Source: JBBQVO01 sp038211505
Lineage (GTDB): Bacteria; Chloroflexota; Dehalococcoidia; DSTF01; JACRBR01
Direction of reading: 5' to 3'
DNA: 8,879 nucleotides
Assembly (NCBI GenBank): GCA_038211505.1
Contig: JBBQVO010000145.1
Location: 1 to 8,879 of the forward strand
Below are positions 1-5,633 of the stretch, piece after piece. Both the position numbers and the translations under genes were made by a program. Below the pieces are notes generated by a model that ran no database searches, was not told where the DNA came from, and saw only the letters and a list, made by a program, of their open reading frames with translations. Numbering within the stretch: position 1 is the first letter of the stretch; each line of letters starts with the position of its first letter.

Positions 1-787
1 GCCAGGGCAGCCGCAGCAGTTCATCCGGCACACCGGACGCGAACTGCCCCTGGCTGTTGATGATCACGTTGCGGCTGCCATCGACGCCGGCGCCCAGCGT
101 GCCGCGCCAGACCTGCGCCGGGTCGGCGCGGCCGATCAGGATCGCCCAGACGCTGCCGTCGGCTTCGTGCAGCGGCGCGCTGTACTCGACGTAACCGCGC
201 TTGCCCGCTTCGGGGAGGACGATGTCGGAGTTCGCGGGGCTGAGATTGGCGCGCGTGTCGGAGAACGCCGTGCTGCCCTTGACCGAGTCGATGCGCGAGT
301 CCGTCGTTGCCAGCACGATGCCCGATCGGTCGGCGATCGTCAGCGACGTGAATTTGTTGACGTTGAGGTAGAGCAGCTGCTGCATCGCCGTCGTGCGGTC
401 GTTCGCCGAGCTGTTGCGGTTGGCGACGACCGGATCGTCGGTGTAGCGGAGGATCTGGATGTAGCCGTCGAAGGCGTCGCCCGTCGCGACGTGCGAGCTG
501 TAGCCGGCGAGCGACATCGCCTCGTTCGAGGCGCGCGTGTCGGCGGCGCGCTGGCTGAACTCGCGAGACCCGTAATAGGTGAGCACCGCGATGAAGGCGA
601 CGGCGAGCGCCACGATCGTGACGACGAGGACGAACGTCGTCGGCCGCCGCAGCGTGATGCGCGACGGCGAGCGGAGGTTGAAGCCGGACAACGAGAGGCG
701 CGGGGGAGCGAGACGCGGGACGCCGAAGCGTGATCGCGCGGGCCGGCCACCGTCCTGCGGCGTGGCGGGAGCGTTCCCTGCTTCCAT
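1..787 (-). CDS. Membrane-anchored sensor protein, Cache/PDC-like domain (partial, C-terminus beyond the left edge)
   Basis: Reading the minus strand from ATG at 787-785 gives about 262 residues that stay open to base 1. Residues 1-50 are Pro/Arg-rich and probably cytoplasmic. Residues 51-72 form one transmembrane helix (TFVLVVTIVALAVAFIAVLT and following). The rest is predicted extracytoplasmic. It begins with a helical stretch and continues with a PAS-like fold: LTIADRSGIVLATT near 145-160, then GYVEYSAPL, then DGSVWAILIGRADPAQVW. The pattern (diagnostic D-x-x-G-x-V strand, YVEYSAPL strand, dG-x-VWA-I-L strand) is that of Cache/PDC small-molecule sensor domains. These usually precede HAMP plus a histidine kinase, GGDEF, cyclase or chemoreceptor module, so the output is unknown. 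An in-frame ATG at 799-797 would add four residues; neither start has a clear Shine-Dalgarno. The gene is divergent from the membrane protein at 1043. The membrane sensor call is firm; the Cache assignment is by pattern. Confidence 0.72.
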   Translation of the reverse strand, partial: MEAGNAPATPQDGGRPARSRFGVPRLAPPRLSLSGFNLRSPSRITLRRPTTFVLVVTIVALAVAFIAVLTYYGSREFSQRAADTRASNEAMSLAGYSSHVATGDAFDGYIQILRYTDDPVVANRNSSANDRTTAMQQLLYLNVNKFTSLTIADRSGIVLATTDSRIDSVKGSTAFSDTRANLSPANSDIVLPEAGKRGYVEYSAPLHEADGSVWAILIGRADPAQVWRGTLGAGVDGSRNVIINSQGQFASGVPDELLRLPW

Positions 788-827
788 AGCCACGTGCATG
801 ATCGGTGCCAGCACCCAAGGGACGGCA

Positions 828-925
828 TAGGGAGAACCCCTAATGTTTGTCCCGACGGGCGCCGGCGCGGGAAGGTGGAAGGTGGAAGGTGGAGGATGGA
901 GGGGGACGCCCTAGGTTCTCCCAAT
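828..925. repeat. Inverted-repeat element in a divergent intergenic region
   Basis: GGGAGAACC (830-838) is repeated in perfect inverted orientation as GGTTCTCCC (914-922), with TA/TA symmetry just outside. A second inner pair, GTCCC (849-853) and GGGAC (903-907), is nested in register, so a transcript from either strand could fold into an interrupted hairpin of about 93 nt. The GC-rich interior contains a tandem heptamer. It lies between the divergent sensor and membrane-protein genes and encodes nothing convincing. It could be a REP/MITE-like dispersed element, an operator region, or chance in GC-rich DNA. Confidence 0.45.
871..905. repeat. Tandem heptamer repeat, five units
   Basis: GAAGGTG occurs three times head to tail (871-877, 878-884, 885-891). 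Two degenerate units follow, GAGGATG (892-898) and GAGGGGG (899-905). The 7-nt period rules out selection as coding sequence and suggests slippage. It sits inside the inverted-repeat element at 828-925. Confidence 0.8.
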
Positions 926-1042
926 AGTTCATTCGGCGACCGAGGATGGTGCGGTTGCACGGTGCCGCGGTGGAGGCGAACGACGACACTAGCGTCACGA
1001 CCAGTACGACAGCACGGGCGTAGCCCGCGAGGCACACGAAAG

Positions 1043-1504
1043 ATGGCGATGACCGCTCAACGCAAGATCACACCGAAGAGCATGTTCTGGGCGGCGATGT
1101 TGCAGGGGCTGCCGCTCCTCGGCGCAGGTGGTTGCGCGATCAACGCCGCCAGCGGCCAGCAGTTCTGGCCCGTGATCTTTCTCTGGTGGTCCGTCTTGTT
1201 CTGGGGCTTCGGCTATTTCTACGTCGGCGCATTCAATCGTTTCGCGGTCGTGGCTCTCCTCGGGCCGGTGTTCGCGTTTGGCGCCTGCACCGCGAGTTTC
1301 AGGAGCGTCGACTATCAGCCGCTGTTCGATCACGGCAATGGTGAAGAGGCGCGGCGTGCTCGTGACGACGCCAATACCGCGTCAGGCGCGACCGCAGCGC
1401 TCGTGTTTGTGGCTACCGCCATCGTGATGGCGGATGCCGTGCGGCTGGCTGAGAAACACAACTATTTAGTCGCTCTTGCGGACACCGACGACGAGAACGG
1501 TTGA
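1043..1504 (+). CDS. Small multi-pass membrane protein of unknown function
   Basis: ATG at 1043 gives 153 residues. Four hydrophobic segments are visible, at about 14-33, 41-63, 67-86 and 113-133. The most distinctive part is the aromatic stretch WWSVLFWGFGYFYVGAFNRF (48-67). Its G-x-GY-x-Y-x-G-x3-R layout recalls short TM2-type hairpins but is not a clear match. Between helices 3 and 4 is a charged loop (FRSVDYQPLF, then EEARRARDD), and the C-terminus is acidic (ADTDDENG). A weak GAGG at 1029-1032 lies 10 nt upstream. The frame is open back to 794, but that stretch crosses the heptamer repeat and has no protein character, so 1043 (or ATG 1049) is preferred. Its stop codon (1502-1504) lies inside the -35 box of the next promoter. 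I do not recognise the family. Confidence 0.72.
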   Translation: MAMTAQRKITPKSMFWAAMLQGLPLLGAGGCAINAASGQQFWPVIFLWWSVLFWGFGYFYVGAFNRFAVVALLGPVFAFGACTASFRSVDYQPLFDHGNGEEARRARDDANTASGATAALVFVATAIVMADAVRLAEKHNYLVALADTDDENG

Positions 1505-1529
1505 CGAGCGTTTGTTCTGATTCTATACT
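1501..1529 (+). promoter_or_regulatory. Sigma-A-type promoter for mrfAB
   Basis: TTGACG (1501-1506, five of six to TTGACA) and TATACT (1524-1529, five of six to TATAAT) are separated by exactly 17 nt. The predicted transcription start is near 1536, giving a leader of about 29 nt before the mrfA ATG at 1565. The -35 box contains the TGA stop (1502-1504) of the upstream membrane-protein gene. This is the best promoter match I found in the window. Confidence 0.65.
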
Positions 1530-1532
1530 CCA

Positions 1533-1554
1533 CTCTCGTACGCTTGTTCGAGAG
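1533..1554. promoter_or_regulatory. Palindromic operator candidate, LexA/SOS-box-like
   Basis: Half-sites CTCTCGTAC (1533-1541) and GTTCGAGAG (1546-1554) flank the 4-nt centre GCTT. Eight of nine positions pair, the exception being T1539/T1548. The core CGTACGCTTGTTCG (1537-1550) matches 12 of 14 positions of the Gram-positive LexA consensus CGAACRNRYGTTYG. It covers the predicted transcription start, where a repressor would block mrfAB initiation. As RNA the same palindrome could form a tetraloop hairpin touching the ribosome binding site at 1553-1559. Confidence 0.45.
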
Positions 1555-1559
1555 GGAGG
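1553..1559 (+). promoter_or_regulatory. Ribosome binding site that fixes the mrfA start
   Basis: AGGGAGG lies 5 nt before ATG 1565. It decides against the in-frame TTG at 1544, which lies upstream of this site, inside the palindrome and within about ten bases of the predicted transcription start. Confidence 0.7.
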
Positions 1560-1564
1560 CCGGG

Positions 1565-3976
1565 ATGCCGCTGTCGGACGTGCTCGAAACGCTGCGGATG
1601 GATCCGGCGCTGCGACGCTCGGCCGATGGCCGCTCGGGCTTCGTCGAGTGGCGCGAGCTGCGCGAAGTGCCGGCGCGTTACGCCGAATTCCCCATCGGCA
1701 CGCGGCCGGAGCTGCGCGCGGCGCTCGCCGGGCGCGGCATCGAGCAGCTCTATACGCATCAGGCGGAGGCGCTGGGCGCCGTGCTGCAGCGGCAGAGCAT
1801 CGTCGTCGTGACGCCGACGGCATCCGGCAAGACGCTCTGCTACAACCTGCCGGTCGTCCAGACGATCCTCGACGACCCTGACGCACGCGCGCTCTATCTC
1901 TTTCCGACGAAGGCGCTGGCGCAGGACCAGATGCAAGAGCTGCACGGCCTGATCAGCGCGATCGGTGCCGATATCCGCACGTTCACGTACGACGGCGATA
2001 CGCCGGGTGACGCGCGCCGCAAAGTGCGTGAGGCTGGCCACGTCGTCGTCACGAACCCTGACATGCTGCACACGGGCATCCTGCCGCACCACACGAAGTG
2101 GGTGAAGCTGTTCGAGAACCTGCGCTACGTCGTGATCGATGAGTTGCACCAATATCGCGGGGTCTTCGGCAGCCACGTCGCCAACGTTATCCGGCGGCTG
2201 CACCGCGTCTGCCAGTTCTACGGCTCCGACCCGATCTTCATCTGCTGCTCGGCGACGATCGCCAACCCGCGCGAGTTGGCGGAGCAGATCGTTCGCAAGC
2301 CGGTGCTGCTCATCGACAACAACGGCGCGCCACGCGGGCCGAAGGTCGTCGCCGTCTATAACCCGCCGATCGTCAACCGTGAGCTGGGCATCCGCGGCAG
2401 CTCCGTCGACGCGGCGCGCGAGATCGGCTCGCGGCTGTTGCAGGCAGGCGTCCAGACGATCGTTTTCGCGCCGTCACGGGTGCGCGTCGAACTGCTGCTG
2501 CGGTATTTGCGTGAGTCGCTGCAGCATCCGAGCGGCATCGAGCCGAAGCCGGACATCGGCCCGCCGAAGGTCGAGGGCTATCGCAGCGGCTATCTGCCGA
2601 ACGAACGTCGCGCCGTCGAGCAGGGGCTGCGCGACGGGCGCATCCGCGGCGTCGTCGCGACGAACGCGCTCGAGCTGGGCGTGGATATCGGCGGCCTCGA
2701 TGCGGCGGTGCTGACCGGTTACCCGGGCACGCTGGCCAGCGCCTGGCAGCAGATCGGCCGCGCCGGCCGCCGCCACGATCTGGCGTTCGCCGTGATCGTC
2801 GCATCGTCGTCACCGCTGAATCAGTACGTGGCGACGAATCCGGACTACCTCTTCGAAACATCGCCCGAGGCTGGACTCGTCGATCCCGACAACCTGCTCG
2901 TGCGGATCAGCCACATGAAGTGCGCCGCGTTCGAGCTGCCGTTCGAGGAGCGGGAGGTGACGGAGGCGGCGGCGGCGCGCGATCGCGGCGGTTTTGGGCC
3001 GCGCGCCGTCGAACTGCTCGACCTGCTGTCCGACGAGGGCGTGCTGGTGAAGGCGGGCGGCCGCTACCACTGGATGACGGAAGTCTTTCCGGCCGAGGGC
3101 GTCAGCCTGCGTTCGGCGGCGATCGACAACTTCGTCGTCATCGAGCAGGGGCCGAAGCCGCGCGTGATCGGCGAAGTCGATCGGCCGGCCGCGCCGCTGC
3201 TGATTCACGACGAGGCGATCTACATGCACGGGGGCCAGCAGTATCACGTTGACCGCCTCGACTGGGACGAGAAGAAGGCCTACGTCCACAAAGTCGACGT
3301 CGACTACTACACCGATGCGAATCTGGCGGTTGATCTCGAAGTACTGGAGTCGTTCGAGCGCGCGCCGTCCCGCGGCTGCGAGGTCGATCATGGCGAAGTG
3401 GCGGTGCGCGATGTGGCGACGGTCTTCAAGAAGATCAAGCTCGACACGAACGAGAATGTCGGTTGGGGCAAGATCAGCATCCCCGAGGAGAGCCGCCACA
3501 CGACGGGCTACTGGTTCGGGTTGGGCGAGGATGCCGTCGAAGGGCTGCCGCGGGCGGCGTTGCAGGACGGGCTATGGGGAATGGCGCACCTGCTGCGGAA
3601 CCTGGCGCCGATTTTTCTCATGTGCGATCCGCGCGATTTGCAAGCTGTGGCGCAGATTCGCTCGCCGTTCACCGAGCGCCCGACGCTCTTCCTGTACGAG
3701 AATCAGCCGGGCGGCGTAGGCATGGCCCGCAGGCTCTTCGAAATGCATCCGCGGCTGATGCGCTCCGGCCTCGATCTCGTGTCCGCCTGCGTCTGTCCCG
3801 CCGGCTGCCCCGGCTGCGTCGGTCCGTCGATCGGCGAGCGCGGCACGAACAAGCGCGCCGCGACGCTGCTGCTGCGACGTCTGTGTGAGGGAGTCGAGGA
3901 GGAACCACAGATCTCACCGATTTCACAGACGGAATCGTTCGGAACGAGCCGATCGAGGCCGTCGGACGGTGCGTAG
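1565..3976 (+). CDS. mrfA: DEAH-type DNA helicase with C-terminal zinc site, MrfA (YprA) family
   Basis: This 803-residue superfamily 2 helicase is predicted to unwind DNA using ATP. RecA domain 1 shows the Q-motif-like LYTHQ (62-66), Walker A TPTASGKT (83-90), DELH (192-195) and CSAT (227 onwards). RecA domain 2 shows YRSGYLPNERR, TNALELGVDIGG (from 366) and QIGRAGR (396-402). A winged-helix-like middle region follows. The C-terminal DUF1998/MZB module runs from about 670 to 755. It carries C742-x-C744-x3-C748-x2-C751, the four-Cys zinc site of the MrfA family. The B. subtilis protein is about 750 residues; the excess here is partly a low-complexity tail after about 770. In B. subtilis MrfA works with the nuclease MrfB in repair of mitomycin C lesions, in a route separate from UvrABC; the same role here is inferred. 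It is first in a two-gene operon with its own promoter and strong RBS. All helicase motifs are intact. Confidence 0.93.
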   Translation: MPLSDVLETLRMDPALRRSADGRSGFVEWRELREVPARYAEFPIGTRPELRAALAGRGIEQLYTHQAEALGAVLQRQSIVVVTPTASGKTLCYNLPVVQTILDDPDARALYLFPTKALAQDQMQELHGLISAIGADIRTFTYDGDTPGDARRKVREAGHVVVTNPDMLHTGILPHHTKWVKLFENLRYVVIDELHQYRGVFGSHVANVIRRLHRVCQFYGSDPIFICCSATIANPRELAEQIVRKPVLLIDNNGAPRGPKVVAVYNPPIVNRELGIRGSSVDAAREIGSRLLQAGVQTIVFAPSRVRVELLLRYLRESLQHPSGIEPKPDIGPPKVEGYRSGYLPNERRAVEQGLRDGRIRGVVATNALELGVDIGGLDAAVLTGYPGTLASAWQQIGRAGRRHDLAFAVIVASSSPLNQYVATNPDYLFETSPEAGLVDPDNLLVRISHMKCAAFELPFEEREVTEAAAARDRGGFGPRAVELLDLLSDEGVLVKAGGRYHWMTEVFPAEGVSLRSAAIDNFVVIEQGPKPRVIGEVDRPAAPLLIHDEAIYMHGGQQYHVDRLDWDEKKAYVHKVDVDYYTDANLAVDLEVLESFERAPSRGCEVDHGEVAVRDVATVFKKIKLDTNENVGWGKISIPEESRHTTGYWFGLGEDAVEGLPRAALQDGLWGMAHLLRNLAPIFLMCDPRDLQAVAQIRSPFTERPTLFLYENQPGGVGMARRLFEMHPRLMRSGLDLVSACVCPAGCPGCVGPSIGERGTNKRAATLLLRRLCEGVEEEPQISPISQTESFGTSRSRPSDGA
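3906..3932 (+). repeat. Degenerate nonamer repeat encoding the mrfA tail
   Basis: Three consecutive 9-nt units, CACAGATCT, CACCGATTT and CACAGACGG, encode the PQISPISQT part of the helicase C-terminus. The unit resembles CACAGATTT-type simple repeats found in intergenic DNA, so the tail is probably captured non-coding sequence rather than part of the folded protein. Confidence 0.5.
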
Positions 3977-4000
3977 CCCCGGTTCCGGCGGTGGCTGCTC

Positions 4001-5275
4001 GTGGTAGCCGAGCGCGCGCCGGCGTCGCTGCGCGATCGGCTTCGACACGCCATCGGCGTGCAGGCGGCGGTGATAGCGGCGACGCCCGCGCCGGTGCGCG
4101 TCGTGCCACGCGAACTGCCTCCAATTGAGCAGATCCTTGGTGGCGAGTGGCGCGAGACCGAGCACGGCCGCGTTTTTGTCCGCGACGTCTGGTACTCGCT
4201 CGATCACGCGCACGGCTCGCTGCCGCTCGGCTCTGCTCTCGACGCCGCGCCCGACGGGTTGACGCATCTGATCGGTGGAATCGAAGCGCCGCATCCATCG
4301 CGGCTCGCGTTCTTCGACATCGAGACGACAGGGCTAGCCGGCGGCACCGGCACGTACATCGTGCTTGCGGGCCTCGGGACGTACGAGGAGGCGATTCCGG
4401 GCGAGGGACTTGCGTTCAGGATTCGGCAGTACTTTCTCGCCGAGATCGCGGGCGAGCGGGCGATGCTCGCGATGCTGGCGGCGGACATCGGCCGCTTTGA
4501 AGCATTGGTGACGTATAACGGCCGCGCGTTCGATGTGCCCGTGGTCGAGGCGCGCCTGACGCTCTCGCGCCTGCCGTCGCCGTGCGGTCCGATGGCGCAC
4601 TTCGACCTGCTGCATGCGGTGCGACGGCTGTACAAGCATCGGATGCCTGGTTGCCGCCTCGCCGAAGCGGAGCGCCGCCTGCTGCGTATCGAGCGCCACG
4701 ATGACGTGCCGGGCTCGCTGATACCGCAGCTCTACTTCGACTATGTGCGTGCCGGCCGCGCGGCGCCCCTCCGAGGCGTCTTTCAGCACAACGCCGAGGA
4801 CGTGCTGTCACTCGTCGGCATCCTGGCGTCGCTCGCGGACATGCTCACCCGCGACGATCTCGACCCAGACGACGCCGTCGCCGTCGCGCGCTGGCGGGAG
4901 CGCGTCGGCGACACGAGCCGCGCGCTGCGCCTGTATGAGTCGGCCCTGCCCTGGCTCGAAGGCGGACCCGACTGGACGTGGGCGGCGGCGAGGCTGGCGC
5001 GTCTCTACAAGCAAGAGAAGCGGCGGGACGACGCGATGCCGCTGTGGCGGACGCTGTCGGCGGACGGCGACGTCGCCGCCTCGATCGAGTTGGCGATGCA
5101 CTTTGAACATCATTCGCGGGACTATGCGGCGGCGTCCGCCGTCGTCGATCGGCTGCTGACGTTCGCTGCGACGCGTGAGGTTGAGGCGCTCGCGTATCGG
5201 CGTACGCGGATAGAGCGTAAGGCGGCATCGATTCGGCCGAACAGCGACAGTACGCGGACTGAGGCGAGCCAGTAA
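4001..5275 (+). CDS. mrfB: DEDD-type 3'-5' exonuclease with TPR-like region, MrfB (YprB) family
   Basis: GTG at 4001 gives 424 residues, close to the roughly 410 of B. subtilis YprB. After an N-terminal region of about 95 residues comes an RNase H-like exonuclease core. Exo I is FFDIETTGLAGGTGTY with D106 and E108. Exo II is TYNGRAFDVP with D178. Exo III is FQHNAEDVLSL with H263 and D267. All four acidic ligands are therefore present. Residues about 290-395 are paired amphipathic helices (RWRERVGDTSRALRLYESAL, then WAAARLARLYKQEKRRDDAM) that look TPR-like, as in the family. MrfB is the nuclease partner of MrfA in mitomycin C repair in B. subtilis; that role is transferred by homology and by the operon. 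The start is 24 nt after the mrfA stop, in the same frame, with no clear Shine-Dalgarno, so translation may be coupled. No terminator is evident downstream. Confidence 0.9.
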   Translation: MVAERAPASLRDRLRHAIGVQAAVIAATPAPVRVVPRELPPIEQILGGEWRETEHGRVFVRDVWYSLDHAHGSLPLGSALDAAPDGLTHLIGGIEAPHPSRLAFFDIETTGLAGGTGTYIVLAGLGTYEEAIPGEGLAFRIRQYFLAEIAGERAMLAMLAADIGRFEALVTYNGRAFDVPVVEARLTLSRLPSPCGPMAHFDLLHAVRRLYKHRMPGCRLAEAERRLLRIERHDDVPGSLIPQLYFDYVRAGRAAPLRGVFQHNAEDVLSLVGILASLADMLTRDDLDPDDAVAVARWRERVGDTSRALRLYESALPWLEGGPDWTWAAARLARLYKQEKRRDDAMPLWRTLSADGDVAASIELAMHFEHHSRDYAAASAVVDRLLTFAATREVEALAYRRTRIERKAASIRPNSDSTRTEASQ

Positions 5276-5425
5276 CGCCATGGACGCGGGCCGGTTGTAA
5301 GGCGAAGAGTCCTCACTGGTACGGCCTTGGCGACTGTCATCTTATCGACGCATGCACACAGAGACCAGGTGAACGTTTAGCGTCCTGTTAACGTGTATGC
5401 CTGTCGATCTGATCTTGCGAATCCA

Positions 5426-5431
5426 TATACT
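5426..5431 (+). promoter_or_regulatory. Possible -10 box for the secreted protein gene
   Basis: TATACT matches five of six positions of TATAAT and is identical to the mrfA -10. At 17-18 nt spacing the -35 position reads GTCGAT or TGTCGA, which is poor, so the promoter would be weak or activator-dependent. It would give a leader of about 195 nt. Confidence 0.25.
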
Positions 5432-5450
5432 CGGTACATCCCCTCACGTC

Positions 5451-5591
5451 AGGCGCAACGCCTTCTCACCGTCCGAACGACGGCGGGCCGGGCGTTCGGC
5501 TGGCGAGAAACCTGATCCGCCACGCGCCGACGCCAGCCCACCGCCACACACGATCGCCGTTGATGCTCTCTAGCCGGAGTGCCGTGAGAGC
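5451..5591 (+). other. Candidate structured leader with four consecutive hairpins
   Basis: Four perfect short stems follow one another. They are AGGCG/CGCCT with a CAA loop (5451-5463), CCGAACG/CGTTCGG (5473-5479 and 5493-5499), GCTGGCG/CGCCAGC (5499-5505 and 5531-5537) and GCTCTC/GAGAGC (5565-5570 and 5586-5591). Stems two and three share base 5499, so they would compete at that position. None is followed by a T-tract, which argues against simple terminators. No known riboswitch class fits. GC-rich DNA makes chance stems common, so this is a candidate only. Confidence 0.3.
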
Positions 5592-5633
5592 CTAATCGCG
5601 CCGCTGAGTTTGCGGCTGGAAGCTACCTGCACT

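Larger units (their letters stand above)
5276..5633 (+). other. Intergenic region between mrfB and the secreted protein gene
   Basis: These 358 nt contain no convincing gene. The first 120 nt hold only weak pairings (for example AAGGC 5299-5303 with GCCTT 5324-5328), with no T-tract and no clear terminator for mrfB. A -10-like TATACT is at 5426-5431. From 5451 to 5591 there are four potential hairpins. Confidence 0.6.

Noticed and set aside
21..818. Long open frame of 265 codons on the minus strand
   Set aside because: Its translation is almost all Arg/Ala/His/Pro, the sign of an out-of-frame reading of GC-rich coding DNA. The neighbouring minus frame gives a transmembrane helix and a Cache-like domain instead. 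The overlapping minus frame at 340-1035 and plus frame at 167-733 fail for the same reason.
794..1042. N-terminal extension of the small membrane protein back to 794
   Set aside because: The extra 83 codons run through the tandem heptamer and the inverted repeat, with Arg/Gly-rich composition and no RBS. The protein-like part starts at 1043.
1544..1564. TTG start for mrfA seven codons upstream of the ATG
   Set aside because: The strong AGGGAGG site lies downstream of it and serves ATG 1565; the TTG is inside the palindrome and within about 10 nt of the predicted transcription start.
5373..5394. ACGTT and AACGT as a possible operator
   Set aside because: Only five base pairs with a 12-nt spacer and no extension on either side; not distinguishable from chance.
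5499..5537. Possible TPP riboswitch because of an ACCTGATC box followed by GCCAGC
   Set aside because: The other conserved elements are missing: there is no CTGAGA at the right distance and no GCG-x-AGGGA closing segment, and the downstream gene is not a thiamine gene.
5610..5633. TTG start for the secreted protein eight codons upstream
   Set aside because: It would put MRLEATCT before the signal peptide; ATG 5634 gives a standard Sec signal directly.
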